Shown here: positions 17,287-24,739 of the stretch, one piece after another
How positions within the stretch are numbered: the stretch's first letter is position 1
Layout of the letters: every line of letters starts with the position of its first letter
DNA from: Ottowia thiooxydans DSM 14619
GTDB taxonomy: Bacteria > Pseudomonadota > Gammaproteobacteria > Burkholderiales > Burkholderiaceae_C
DNA length: 64,000 bases
NCBI RefSeq assembly: GCF_000422885.1
Contig: NZ_AUGX01000033.1
Coordinates: forward strand, 1 to 64,000
Direction of reading: 5' to 3'
The notes under the pieces: generated by a model
Told to the model about the DNA's origin: nothing
The model's database searches: none
The model's input: the letters and a program-made list of their open reading frames with translations, nothing else
Position numbers and translations under genes: made by a program

Positions 17287-17495
17287 GTCGCGCAGCGCGC
17301 CATAATGAACAAGGCTTTCTAAGTTCACGAGCGCCTGTTCCGGGACACTCAAAGTCGACGAACCTACCAACCGGCGCGTGCAATGACGTCAGAAGCGTCT
17401 TTTCGGTCGCAGCGTAGGCACGCTGAAATACGGAGAGACAACGGAAAGCAGGAGGAAGCGAAAAGCTACTTCCGCACTACTTGTTTACGTTCCGC

Positions 17496-18275
17496 TCATT
17501 GCTGCACCGGGCAAAGGGGCTTCTCATCAGAGCGCAGTGTCAAGACACGCACACCGGTTTTTGTGACGGCAACCGTGTGCTCAAACTGCGCTGAAAGCTT
17601 CTCATCTCTGGTGACCACCGTCCATCCATCCGATTCGGTACGAACTGCGCGTTTGCCCTGATTGAGCATGGGCTCGATAGTGAAGACCATGCCTTCGCGA
17701 AGCACCAAGCCAGTTCCGGGGTGTCCGTGGTGCAGCACTTGCGGCTCCTCATGCATTTCCCTGCCAATGCCGTGCCCGCAATATTCCTCCACGATGGTGT
17801 AGCCATGCTTTCTTGCGTGGCGCTCAATCGCATGCCCCACATCTCCAAGCGACGCACCGGCGCGTACTGCTGCGATGCCTTTCCAGAGGGCCTGATAGGT
17901 CACATCCACCAAGCGCTTCGCCGCGTAAGACACCTCTCCTACGAGATAGGTCTTGCTGGAGTCTGCGATGAAGCCGTTTTTTTCCAGGGTGATGTCGAAG
18001 TTGACGATATCCCCGGTCTTCAGAACGTCTGATGTGGAGGGCATGCCATGGCAAACCACATGGTTGATGGATGCATTAAGGACATAGGGGAAGCCGTATT
18101 GGCCCTTGCTGGCAGGCCGTGCTTGCAGGTCTTCAACGATCATTTTTTCAACGAAGTCGTTTACCTGCATGGTGTTCATTCCGGCCAGCGCCAACTGATC
18201 CACCGCCCGAAAAACAGACGCCAGCAGCCGGCCGCTTTCAGCCATGAGCGCAATCTCCTCAGGATTCTTGATCAT
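17496..18275 (-). CDS. map: Type I methionine aminopeptidase
   Basis: 259 residues; removes N-terminal methionine from nascent proteins. All five metal ligands of the family are in place: D94, D105, H168, E201 and E232, plus the substrate-contacting H76. It should therefore be active. It is not beside rpsB/tsf as the housekeeping map usually is. Instead its ATG overlaps the stop of a ParD-like gene (ATGA, 18272-18275), so it is translationally coupled to it. The pairing of a MetAP with a ParD-like protein suggests either an accessory MetAP under dedicated control or a toxin-antitoxin-like arrangement. The C-terminus has an 11-residue tail (ending CPVQQ) after the catalytic domain. Confidence 0.92.
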   Translation of the reverse strand: MIKNPEEIALMAESGRLLASVFRAVDQLALAGMNTMQVNDFVEKMIVEDLQARPASKGQYGFPYVLNASINHVVCHGMPSTSDVLKTGDIVNFDITLEKNGFIADSSKTYLVGEVSYAAKRLVDVTYQALWKGIAAVRAGASLGDVGHAIERHARKHGYTIVEEYCGHGIGREMHEEPQVLHHGHPGTGLVLREGMVFTIEPMLNQGKRAVRTESDGWTVVTRDEKLSAQFEHTVAVTKTGVRVLTLRSDEKPLCPVQQ

Positions 18276-18484
18276 GATCGCGCGCCATGGAGCACTGGCG
18301 GTTGAACGCCTGCGGATCTCAACTCCTGGGCAACCAGTTCTTGAAAACTCCGGTCAGGATTCATCTCGCACATCATGCCAATACGAATCCAGAACCCGGC
18401 TTGAGCGTTGATAGAGCGATGCGAAACCGTGCACGCCTTGCGGAGCTGATCATGCAAGTCGTCGTCGATGTTCACAATTCCCAT
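18272..18484 (-). CDS. ParD-like family protein, coupled to map
   Basis: 70 residues starting MGIVNIDDDLHDQLRKACTV, followed by SHRSINAQAGFWIRIGMMCE. I recognise this as the ParD_like family (putative ribbon-helix-helix antitoxin). Such proteins usually bind DNA as dimers through the N-terminal strand and repress their own operon. A dyad (AATATACG...CGTATATT, 18504-18533) lies just upstream. There is no ParE-type toxin; the only partner is the methionine aminopeptidase. The ATGA overlap ties production of the two proteins together. Confidence 0.8.
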   Translation of the reverse strand: MGIVNIDDDLHDQLRKACTVSHRSINAQAGFWIRIGMMCEMNPDRSFQELVAQELRSAGVQPPVLHGARS

Positions 18485-18503
18485 TAGCCAACTCCAGAGT
18501 ATT

Positions 18504-18533
18504 AATATACGAAATATACACGAACCGTATATT
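18504..18533. promoter_or_regulatory. Candidate operator of the ParD-like/map operon
   Basis: AATATACG (18504-18511) and CGTATATT (18526-18533) form a perfect 8-bp inverted repeat with a 14-base gap. A third related half-site AATATACACG occupies the gap at 18513-18522. It starts 20 bases upstream of the ParD-like ATG in a locally AT-rich island, so it would overlap the core promoter. Autorepression by the ribbon-helix-helix protein is inferred. Confidence 0.55.
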
Positions 18534-18655
18534 TTCTATATATTCTGAGGGTCTGTGGGCCACTTAAAGATAGAAAACGTGCGAGCCTCCCGCGTCAATC
18601 AAAGCCGATCTGTTGTAAGGTCGGAAAGGTATAGCACTCACTGGCTTTAAATCTC

Positions 18656-19477
18656 ATGCGCTCTGGAAATTTCACCCTCTTCAAATCCTTGACGACTATT
18701 GCTTTGGCCTCGTTGGTCGTGGCCTGCGCGAGCACCCCACCAGGAGCAGCCATGCCCTCCTCTTCCCCGCCGGCGAACGTGTCCGCCACTGCCCCCTCCC
18801 CACTGACAGCGTACGAGTGGGATTTGACAGCGGCCCACGATGCGCGCGGTCAAGCGGCAACGGAGTGGATGTTGAACGGCAGGCAGCCCCTACGTTTGCG
18901 TTTTGAAGGCGGGCAGGTGTCGGTACGGAACCTGTGCAACATCGTGGGTGCGGCGTACACCACAGACGGGTCCCGTCTGCAGGTCAACCGGCCTATCTCC
19001 ACCATGCGTGCCTGCGCCGACACTCAGCTCATGAAGCTGGAGCAGCAAGTGGCCGCTCAGCTGCCAACCGCTTCGAGCTTCAGTGTGCAAAGTGGCGCCA
19101 AGCCGCAACTGTCTATTCAGTTTGCCGATAAAAGCCGGTGGGAATTGAGTGGTACGCCCACGCCACAGACCCAATACGGTGGCCGTGGTGAACGCATGTT
19201 CCTGGAAGTAGGCCCTCAGCGTGTGCCGTGCTCAAACGGCGTCATGAAAGATGCGCAATGCCTGTATGTACGCGTCGTCAGCTACCGTGAGAACGGCGTG
19301 AAGCTCCGTGTGGGCCCATGGGGGAATTTTCACACCGAGATCCAGGGGTTCACACATGAACCCGGTATGCGCCAAATCCTGCGGGTGAATCGATTTGTTC
19401 GGAAAGACGTTCCTGCGGATGCCTCAGCACACGTCTATGTGCTGGATATGGTGGTTGAATCTGAACGCATGCGTTAA
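18656..19477 (+). CDS. META and DUF4377 domain lipoprotein
   Basis: 273-residue predicted lipoprotein: signal sequence with lipobox LVVAC and acylated C24, then a Pro/Ser-rich linker. A META/HslJ-like domain follows (about 50-160, with LTAYEWDLTAAHDARGQ and NLCNIVGAAYTTDGSRLQ), then a DUF4377 domain (about 170-268, with GPQRVPCSNGVMKDAQCLYV and REN). This two-domain layout is known among proteobacterial lipoproteins. HslJ-type META domains are linked to heat and novobiocin tolerance, but a direct function is not established. It stands alone, divergent from the ParD-like/map operon. Confidence 0.8.
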   Translation: MRSGNFTLFKSLTTIALASLVVACASTPPGAAMPSSSPPANVSATAPSPLTAYEWDLTAAHDARGQAATEWMLNGRQPLRLRFEGGQVSVRNLCNIVGAAYTTDGSRLQVNRPISTMRACADTQLMKLEQQVAAQLPTASSFSVQSGAKPQLSIQFADKSRWELSGTPTPQTQYGGRGERMFLEVGPQRVPCSNGVMKDAQCLYVRVVSYRENGVKLRVGPWGNFHTEIQGFTHEPGMRQILRVNRFVRKDVPADASAHVYVLDMVVESERMR

Positions 19478-19628
19478 GCCGCTTCGCCGCGAAGCGTGTC
19501 GCAGATACGAACATGTTCAAGATCTAGGCACGTCTTCACAGCTAATGTGCAGCGGAAGCATCAAAACGTCGATCCTGATCGCCTGCCGCGTAGCAAGGGG
19601 ATGGCTCGAAGAACAAAGAGCAACCACT

Positions 19629-19699
19629 CTCTGAGTCTCACCGCAACGGCTGTTAGCGCAGACGGGCCTTGGCCCGCTGCGCGATCTGCTAACTCAGAG
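19629..19699. terminator. Long nested hairpin between convergent genes
   Basis: Outer arms CTCTGAGT (19629-19636) / ACTCAGAG (19692-19699), middle arms GTTAGC / GCTAAC, and an inner stem GCGCAG-a-CGGGCC / GGCCCG-CTGCGC (19656-19682). It lies between the lipoprotein gene and the convergent Bug gene. No T-tract follows on either side, so a bidirectional terminator or a repeat element are both possible. The remainder of 19478-19628 holds a short CGCTTCG/CGAAGCG hairpin just after the lipoprotein stop. Confidence 0.5.
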
Positions 19700-19702
19700 C
19701 CT

Positions 19703-20680
19703 TTACTCGATCACAATCTTTTTATCTGAGGCAATTTTTTTCCATAAAGCAAGATCGCTCCTGATCCGCTTGGAAACTTCTTCCGGTGCGAGCGCCATGG
19801 GCGTGGCGCCATCGGGTTCCAGCAAAGCCTTGACCTCAGGGGTCTTTGCAATTTGAACGAGCTCCCGATTAAGCCGGGCTACCAAGGCAGGGGACATGGA
19901 GGCAGGCGCGAACAGGGCAACCCAGATGTCGGCCGTGTATCCCGGCACTACGCTCGAAATCGGGGGGAGTTCCGAAAACATCGGGTTGCCCTGAGCCGAG
20001 GTCACGGCCAGGGCACGCACTTTCCCGGACTTGATTTGCGATGCGATGGAGGTGTAGTTGGAGATCATCATGTCGATCTGTCCACCCGCCATGTCCAACA
20101 AGGCATTGGAGGCCCCTTTGTAGGGAATGTGTGTCATCTTGAAGTGAGCAGCGTCCGCCAGCATCTCAGTGGCCAGATGCGCAATGGAGCCCGTCCCTGA
20201 GGTGCCATAGGTCAACGCACCCGGCTTTGCTTTTGCAGCTGCAATGAACTCGCCGATCGATTTGACAGGCGTCTGCGCACTGACTGCCAGAAGCATCGGA
20301 CCGTCACCAATGAGCGCCACGGGAGCGAAGGCAGCCACCGGGTCATATGGCAACTTCGGCTGAGTTACAGCCGCGGTGAGAAACGTCGATGAAGTGAGCA
20401 GCAGCACCGATCCATCACCCGGGCTCTTGGCTACATAGTCAGCACCGATCACGCCTGCTGCACCGGGCCTGTTTTCCACGATGACCGTGGTGCCCAAACG
20501 CTTGGCCAGTAAGGGCGAAACCGCTCGAGCTATGGCGTCGTTGCTCGCCCCGGGTGAGAACGGGACAACGATCTTCATCAAGGCCGGAAACTTTGGTTCG
20601 GCCTCCGGTTGCGCGACGCTGAACATTGGCAAGCAACTCACTGCAACCACCAATAGGCGGAAAAGCTTAGAAATGACCAT
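19703..20680 (-). CDS. Bug/TctC-type periplasmic solute-binding protein
   Basis: 325 residues with a signal peptide (FRLLVVAVSCLPMFSVAQ) and Bug landmarks MKIVVPFSPGASNDAIARAV, VENRPGAAGVIGADYVAKS and HIPYKGASNALLDMAGGQI. It is the last gene of the sigma-54-type operon with the AtuA-like and DUF4387 genes, 16 bases after the latter. No transporter membrane subunits are nearby. The ligand is presumably the compound degraded by its neighbours. Confidence 0.9.
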   Translation of the reverse strand: MVISKLFRLLVVAVSCLPMFSVAQPEAEPKFPALMKIVVPFSPGASNDAIARAVSPLLAKRLGTTVIVENRPGAAGVIGADYVAKSPGDGSVLLLTSSTFLTAAVTQPKLPYDPVAAFAPVALIGDGPMLLAVSAQTPVKSIGEFIAAAKAKPGALTYGTSGTGSIAHLATEMLADAAHFKMTHIPYKGASNALLDMAGGQIDMMISNYTSIASQIKSGKVRALAVTSAQGNPMFSELPPISSVVPGYTADIWVALFAPASMSPALVARLNRELVQIAKTPEVKALLEPDGATPMALAPEEVSKRIRSDLALWKKIASDKKIVIE

Positions 20681-20696
20681 GATGATTTCCTGATCT

Positions 20697-21041
20697 CTAG
20701 AGAAGGTTGGAGGAAGGTTCAGCCGGAATAGAGACGTCTAGCAAGGGTGCGTATTGCTGGGCACCAAAAATGTCACCGTCTCCGGCACAACCGCTTGGCC
20801 TCTCGCGGAAGATGGTGAATTTGATAGCCAGGCCAGGGTCATACTCCACGAAATCGCTGATGCGTGATGGCGCAATCCGGTAGAGAGCGGCCATGGATTC
20901 CCGTGTGATGGCGCCCGATCGCTTGACTCGCTCGTAGGTGCCCTGCTCGCGGAAGATGATGTCAAAGGTGATCTTGTTGACACCGGCGTTCTTGCTTCTG
21001 ATGGTCTTTGCCAGTTCGCTAAGTTTTGCTGCATTGGTCAT
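20697..21041 (-). CDS. DUF4387 family protein
   Basis: 114 residues. LAKTIRSKNAGVNKITFDII and the later ALYRIAP, DPGLAIKFTIFR, GDIFGAQQYAPL are characteristic of DUF4387. Family members are nearly always next to AtuA-like (DUF1446) genes, as here (26 bases downstream of one). They probably form part of the same enzyme or act on its product. The biochemical role is unknown. Confidence 0.85.
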   Translation of the reverse strand: MTNAAKLSELAKTIRSKNAGVNKITFDIIFREQGTYERVKRSGAITRESMAALYRIAPSRISDFVEYDPGLAIKFTIFRERPSGCAGDGDIFGAQQYAPLLDVSIPAEPSSNLL

Positions 21042-21067
21042 TTGGTTGATCTCGTTCGTTAGCTTGT

Positions 21068-22429
21068 TCAGACGCCGGCTTCGGTCATGTTGGTGGAGAA
21101 CAGCTCCATCGGGTCAGCCACTTCTATGGTGTGGTTGAGGGTCCAGCGGTAAGCGGGACTGGCGTGCAGCACTTCATCCAGCGGGAAGGCCACCGAACCT
21201 GCAGTGCCTTTCACATCTGGCAGCCGGGCATAGAACATCTGGCGCAATCCAATCATGGCCACCTCCTCTGCCATTTCACGGGTAGGCGCAACGCCTTGGA
21301 CCATGACGCACAGTTCATGACCGGGCTTGTCGCGCAAGGGCTCGAGCGGTCCCATGACGCCATCGCGGCCATAAACCGTGTAATGCAGCTGATAACCCTC
21401 GCTACCAAACCGTGCCTTGACCTGATCGCGCGCCCATCCAATCACGGCATCTACGTTGGCCACGGTGTAGGGATCTCGAATGCCGCAGATGCCCACATAT
21501 CGTTCCCCCACCTTTCCAGCGCCTTCAAGTTTGACCTTGACCTGAGCATCAGGAAAGAAACGGGAGCCGGTGATGCGCGTGGTTCGCTCGCTGATCTGCT
21601 CGTAATGGCAGTGGGTCATGTCCAGCTTTCCACCCGCAAAGAACTCCTCATAGGGGTTTGAGCGCTCATACATGGCGTGGCCAGATACCGAGGCAATCGT
21701 GCAGCGCTGCTGCGGATGCATGGCTGTCGCGCGAACATCGTCTTGGGAAATTTCACCCATGACGGTTTCCTTGCCCCCATACGGCTCAGCGCAGAACGAA
21801 GCACACTCAAGCACTTTTCCAAGGTAGTACGCGTTGTCAGCGGGAAAGCCGTGGTGCAGTGCCGGAGCGGCAAAGACTGCAGCGTCCGAGCTGCGGCCTC
21901 CAATGATCACGTCGGCGCCTTGCTCCAGGAGCTTGCGGTAAGGATGAACGCCAGCCATGGCGACTATTCGATCCGTGGCATCCAGCTCACTCAAGCTCAA
22001 GTCCTCGAACCCGTCCAACCCGCGAACAGCAGCCCCTTTTTCCATACGGGCGCGCAAATCAGATTTACTGACCTCGGAATAGAAATACCCCAGACGGAAT
22101 TTTGGCAAGCCGTGTTTCTGTGCCAATTCCTTGATGATGGACACGTAGAGATCCACCCTGCTGTTGCTTCCTGTGTCACCAGCTGAACCAATGACCATGG
22201 GCACCTTCAGCTTGCGCGAAGCCAGGAGCATTTTCTCCAGATCATGCCGCTGCCAACTCTCAGGGCTGGTGGAGGTGTCAGAGCCAAGGGGCACCGGACC
22301 TACGTCATCGCTTCCGGAATCTGCGGCAATGTAGTCTGGCGCAGCCTGTACCCCTATCTCAAAGCTCTCCGTTCTCAGAGGGGCGAACCCGAGGTGTCCG
22401 TTAGGGCAAATGATCTTGAGGGAGTCCAT
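21068..22429 (-). CDS. AtuA-like (DUF1446) acyclic terpene utilization family protein
   Basis: 453 residues of the AtuA/DUF1446 family. Landmarks are ADSGSDDVGPVPLGSDTS near 35-52, GSAGDTGSNSRVD near 81-93, and GADVIIGGRSSDAAVFAAP near 169-187. AtuA in Pseudomonas is needed for citronellol/geraniol breakdown, but the family is broad and this branch, paired with DUF4387 and Bug, need not act on terpenes. It is the first gene of the operon. Its start is preceded by a sigma-54 promoter at 22469-22484, about 40 bases upstream of the ATG, implying activation by the enhancer-binding protein encoded just upstream (22600-23628). Confidence 0.85.
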   Translation of the reverse strand: MDSLKIICPNGHLGFAPLRTESFEIGVQAAPDYIAADSGSDDVGPVPLGSDTSTSPESWQRHDLEKMLLASRKLKVPMVIGSAGDTGSNSRVDLYVSIIKELAQKHGLPKFRLGYFYSEVSKSDLRARMEKGAAVRGLDGFEDLSLSELDATDRIVAMAGVHPYRKLLEQGADVIIGGRSSDAAVFAAPALHHGFPADNAYYLGKVLECASFCAEPYGGKETVMGEISQDDVRATAMHPQQRCTIASVSGHAMYERSNPYEEFFAGGKLDMTHCHYEQISERTTRITGSRFFPDAQVKVKLEGAGKVGERYVGICGIRDPYTVANVDAVIGWARDQVKARFGSEGYQLHYTVYGRDGVMGPLEPLRDKPGHELCVMVQGVAPTREMAEEVAMIGLRQMFYARLPDVKGTAGSVAFPLDEVLHASPAYRWTLNHTIEVADPMELFSTNMTEAGV

Positions 22430-22468
22430 GCTGCATTTCTCTCGTTTCGTTTCGAATGCAAGAACTAT

Positions 22469-22484
22469 TGCAGCATGCGTGCCA
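22469..22484 (-). promoter_or_regulatory. Sigma-54 (-24/-12) promoter of the AtuA-like operon
   Basis: On the minus strand TGGCACGCATGCTGCA matches the consensus TGGCACG-N4-TTGCW at every position but one (C for the first T). The invariant GG (-24) and GC (-12) are present with correct spacing. Transcription would start near 22458, leaving a short leader before the ATG at 22429. Confidence 0.8.
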
Positions 22485-22512
22485 ACCTCACGAAAAATTT
22501 AAATACCTTTTA

Positions 22513-22525
22513 AATCAAATACTTA
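22513..22525. promoter_or_regulatory. IHF consensus site
   Basis: AATCAAATACTTA fits WATCAANNNNTTR at every position. It lies between the sigma-54 promoter and the palindrome at 22560, exactly where IHF bends DNA in sigma-54 promoters. Confidence 0.65.
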
Positions 22526-22559
22526 TGATCACATCACAGAATGGAAATCGATAGATTGC

Positions 22560-22573
22560 GTGTAAATTTACAC
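22560..22573. promoter_or_regulatory. Palindromic enhancer (UAS) candidate
   Basis: GTGTAAATTTACAC is a perfect 14-base palindrome centred about 108 bases upstream of the predicted start. That is a normal distance for an enhancer bound by a sigma-54 activator. It lies between the activator gene's stop and the AtuA-like gene. Confidence 0.65.
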
Positions 22574-22599
22574 TCATCTAAAAATTTCACGCACGATAT

Positions 22600-23628
22600 T
22601 CACGGGGTATTCATGCCCAGCTTCTGAATCTGATGCCGTAGTGCGTGACGGGTCAACCCGAGGCGAGCCGCGGCATCCCCCAGGTTTCCACGGCAGTCGG
22701 CAAGTGCGTCGCCGATCAGTTGCTTTTGAAACTGAGCGGTGGCTTCGTGATATGGCGGCCCACCTCCCCCAGGGGCGGCAGGCGGCGGGCGAGCGTTGCG
22801 CGCTTCACGAATGATGCGGTCCGGCAGGTGCTTCAGCATGACCTGCTCACCATCTTCCAGAAGGCAGATGCGCTCTATTAAATTCTCGAGCTCTCGCACA
22901 TTTCCCGGCCAGGCGTAACGACGAAACACTTCCTCTACCTCGGGATCCAGTTGTCTCATGCGACTGCCGTGAACCTTGTTGCAGACGTCCAGATGCGCGT
23001 GCGCCAGCATGAAAATGTCATCACCCCGCTCTCTGAGTGGTGGCAGGTTCATGGAGACCACCTGCAGCCGATAGTAGAGATCGTCGCGAAAGGCACCCGC
23101 CTTGACTTCCCCCAGGAGAATCTTGTTCGTAGCGGCGATGAAACGAACATCCACATCCGTCGTGCGAACGGAGCCTACCCGCCTGAAACGACGGGTGTCC
23201 AGCAGGGTGAGAAGCTTCGCTTGCATCACCATATCAAGCTCCCGCACCTCATCTAGAAACACCGTGCCACCGTCTGCTGACTCGATCAATCCCTGTTTGT
23301 GACCCACAGCCCCTGTGAAAGACCCTTTCTCATGCCCGAACAACTCAGACTCAAGCAATGGTCCGGGAATAGCGGCGCAGTTGATGTCTACAAAAGGAGC
23401 GGGTGCGCGGTTGGAGGCTTGGTGCAAAAGACGCGCCACAAGCCCCTTGCCCGTGCCTGTTTCACCGTAGATCAACACTGTCCTGGCCTTGCTCTGACCT
23501 ACGCGGTCAATCAGCTGGCGCAAGCGAACAATGGAAGGATGCTCACCAATCAGGGTGGCAGATAGTGTGGTACTGGGTTCAGGACGTTTCACCCCAGGAG
23601 GATACAGCCGTGTCGACTCCTGGGCCAA
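22600..23628 (-). CDS. Sigma-54-dependent activator (AAA+ plus Fis HTH), no sensor domain
   Basis: 342 residues. AAA+ motifs: Walker A GETGTGKG at 55-62, the sigma-54 contact loop GSFTGA at 102-107 (usual form GAFTGA), Walker B GGTVFLDEV at 120-128, and RRYAWPGNVRELENLIERI. A Fis-type HTH ends the protein (GNLGDAAARLGLTRHALRHQ). Only about 25 residues precede the AAA+ domain, so there is no receiver, GAF or PAS domain; activity must be set by expression or a partner, as in PspF/HrpR-type proteins. The start is uncertain: TTG at 23628, or an internal GTG 12 codons later. It lies directly upstream of, and in line with, the operon it probably activates. Confidence 0.88.
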   Translation of the reverse strand: MAQESTRLYPPGVKRPEPSTTLSATLIGEHPSIVRLRQLIDRVGQSKARTVLIYGETGTGKGLVARLLHQASNRAPAPFVDINCAAIPGPLLESELFGHEKGSFTGAVGHKQGLIESADGGTVFLDEVRELDMVMQAKLLTLLDTRRFRRVGSVRTTDVDVRFIAATNKILLGEVKAGAFRDDLYYRLQVVSMNLPPLRERGDDIFMLAHAHLDVCNKVHGSRMRQLDPEVEEVFRRYAWPGNVRELENLIERICLLEDGEQVMLKHLPDRIIREARNARPPPAAPGGGGPPYHEATAQFQKQLIGDALADCRGNLGDAAARLGLTRHALRHQIQKLGMNTP

Positions 23629-23678
23629 CCACTATGGCCTGAATAAACTTCAGCCCAAAACTCAGAGGGCGATCTGCC

Positions 23679-24122
23679 CTACCGAACCTGAGCCTTGGCC
23701 CACTGAGCGATCTGCGACGGAACGGTCATGGCCCCAGCTTGCCGGGCTACTTCTTTCCCGCCCACAAACAGGGCCAGCGTGGGAATGCTGCGAATATTAA
23801 AGCGAGCCCCCAAGGCCTGAGCGGCCTCGGTATTGACCTTGGCCACCCGCATCTGCGGCTCCAGTTGGGATGCCGCTTGCTCATAAGCTGGAGCCATCAT
23901 GCGGCAAGGGCCGCACCACGGCGCCCAGAAGTCGACGAGGAGCGGAATCTGGCTGCGCGTGAGGTGCTTTTCAAAAGCTGCGTCATCATCTAGCACCACG
24001 GGGTGGCCGGTGAAAAGAGCCTGGTGGCAGCTGCCGCAGTCTGGATGGCTAGCCAGATGATCGGCTCGTACCCGGTTGGTAGTGTGGCAGTGCGGGCAAA
24101 CGATATGCAGGGATTCGCTCAT
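23679..24122 (-). CDS. trxC: Thioredoxin 2
   Basis: 147 residues. An N-terminal zinc-binding domain has two CxxC pairs (C9/C12 and C29/C32), followed by a thioredoxin fold with the active site WCGPC (C70, C73) and the cis-proline region SIPTLALF. This two-part layout separates TrxC from TrxA. It reduces disulfides in the cytoplasm and the zinc site is redox sensitive. It stands between the sigma-54 activator and a structured spacer; its regulation is not evident. Confidence 0.95.
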   Translation of the reverse strand: MSESLHIVCPHCHTTNRVRADHLASHPDCGSCHQALFTGHPVVLDDDAAFEKHLTRSQIPLLVDFWAPWCGPCRMMAPAYEQAASQLEPQMRVAKVNTEAAQALGARFNIRSIPTLALFVGGKEVARQAGAMTVPSQIAQWAKAQVR

Positions 24123-24153
24123 GGCTGTCAGGGCGTGGTGGGTTGAACAATGA

Positions 24154-24248
24154 GGGCGTGCTCACACTAAATTTACCCTAGCGCCTGAGGGCTTGCTCAA
24201 AGGCCTGAAGGATCAGGCTTAGCAAACCTCCGGGCGCTTCACACGCCC
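24154..24248. repeat. Nested 95-base inverted repeat (REP-like, copy B)
   Basis: Three nested stems: GGGCGTG (24154-24160) / CACGCCC (24242-24248), AGCGCC (24180-24185) / GGCGCT (24233-24238), and GCCTGA / TCAGGC (24203-24218). The left arm contains GCGTGCTCACACTAAAT, shared with 11181 except one base. It lies between trxC and the small gene at 24301. It could be a non-autonomous mobile repeat or a structured RNA. Confidence 0.5.
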
Positions 24249-24300
24249 ACACTAAGGGAGATTCAGTGCGCTGCGCCCTCGGGCGCGTTAACACCAATCA

Positions 24301-24630
24301 TCAAAAATCCGGAGCGGCGGCCGGTTCGTCACGCCGACGCGCGTGCGCGATGGTTTGGCGTGCCGCCATTTCGGCCGTCGTGGCGGATTCAAGCGGCGAC
24401 CGGCACAGGCCGGCCTCTGCGTAGTGAAGGTTTTCGTAGATCTCGGTTGCCGCAGGGCTCTGGGCCAGCAGCGGAGCCCAATCAACCTCAGCGTTGGCCA
24501 AGTCTTGCGCCAGTCGGTCAACCACGGTTCGATACTGGTGCGCATCCACCGGCACACGGCTTGCGTCCAACCGTTCCAGCAACTGGGCCAGAATGGCGGT
24601 CGTTTGGGTAGGGGCTTGCAATGTTTTCAT
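24301..24630 (-). CDS. Small conserved-looking protein, function unknown
   Basis: 109 residues from the ATG at 24630; a longer reading from 24906 overlaps the aminotransferase coding region and starts with implausible sequence. The product is hydrophilic and helical (QTTAILAQLLERLDASRVPV; YRTVVDRLAQDLANAEVDW), with no signal peptide and no cysteine cluster. I do not recognise a domain. It is 109 bases downstream of the aminotransferase in the same direction and may share its transcript. Confidence 0.55.
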   Translation of the reverse strand: MKTLQAPTQTTAILAQLLERLDASRVPVDAHQYRTVVDRLAQDLANAEVDWAPLLAQSPAATEIYENLHYAEAGLCRSPLESATTAEMAARQTIAHARRRDEPAAAPDF

Positions 24631-24739
24631 GCTGCCCAGTTGGGGACTGGCTGAATGAATGCAAGAGGGCCGCAGTGGCGGGCCCCCACGCGGCACCGCC
24701 TGCCCCTTCCAAAGAGCGCCTGGAACCGTCTGTAGTGGC

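Noticed and set aside
17383-17661. 92-codon plus-strand frame at the 3' end of map
   Set aside because: Mostly antisense to map; composition unlike a protein and no ribosome site.
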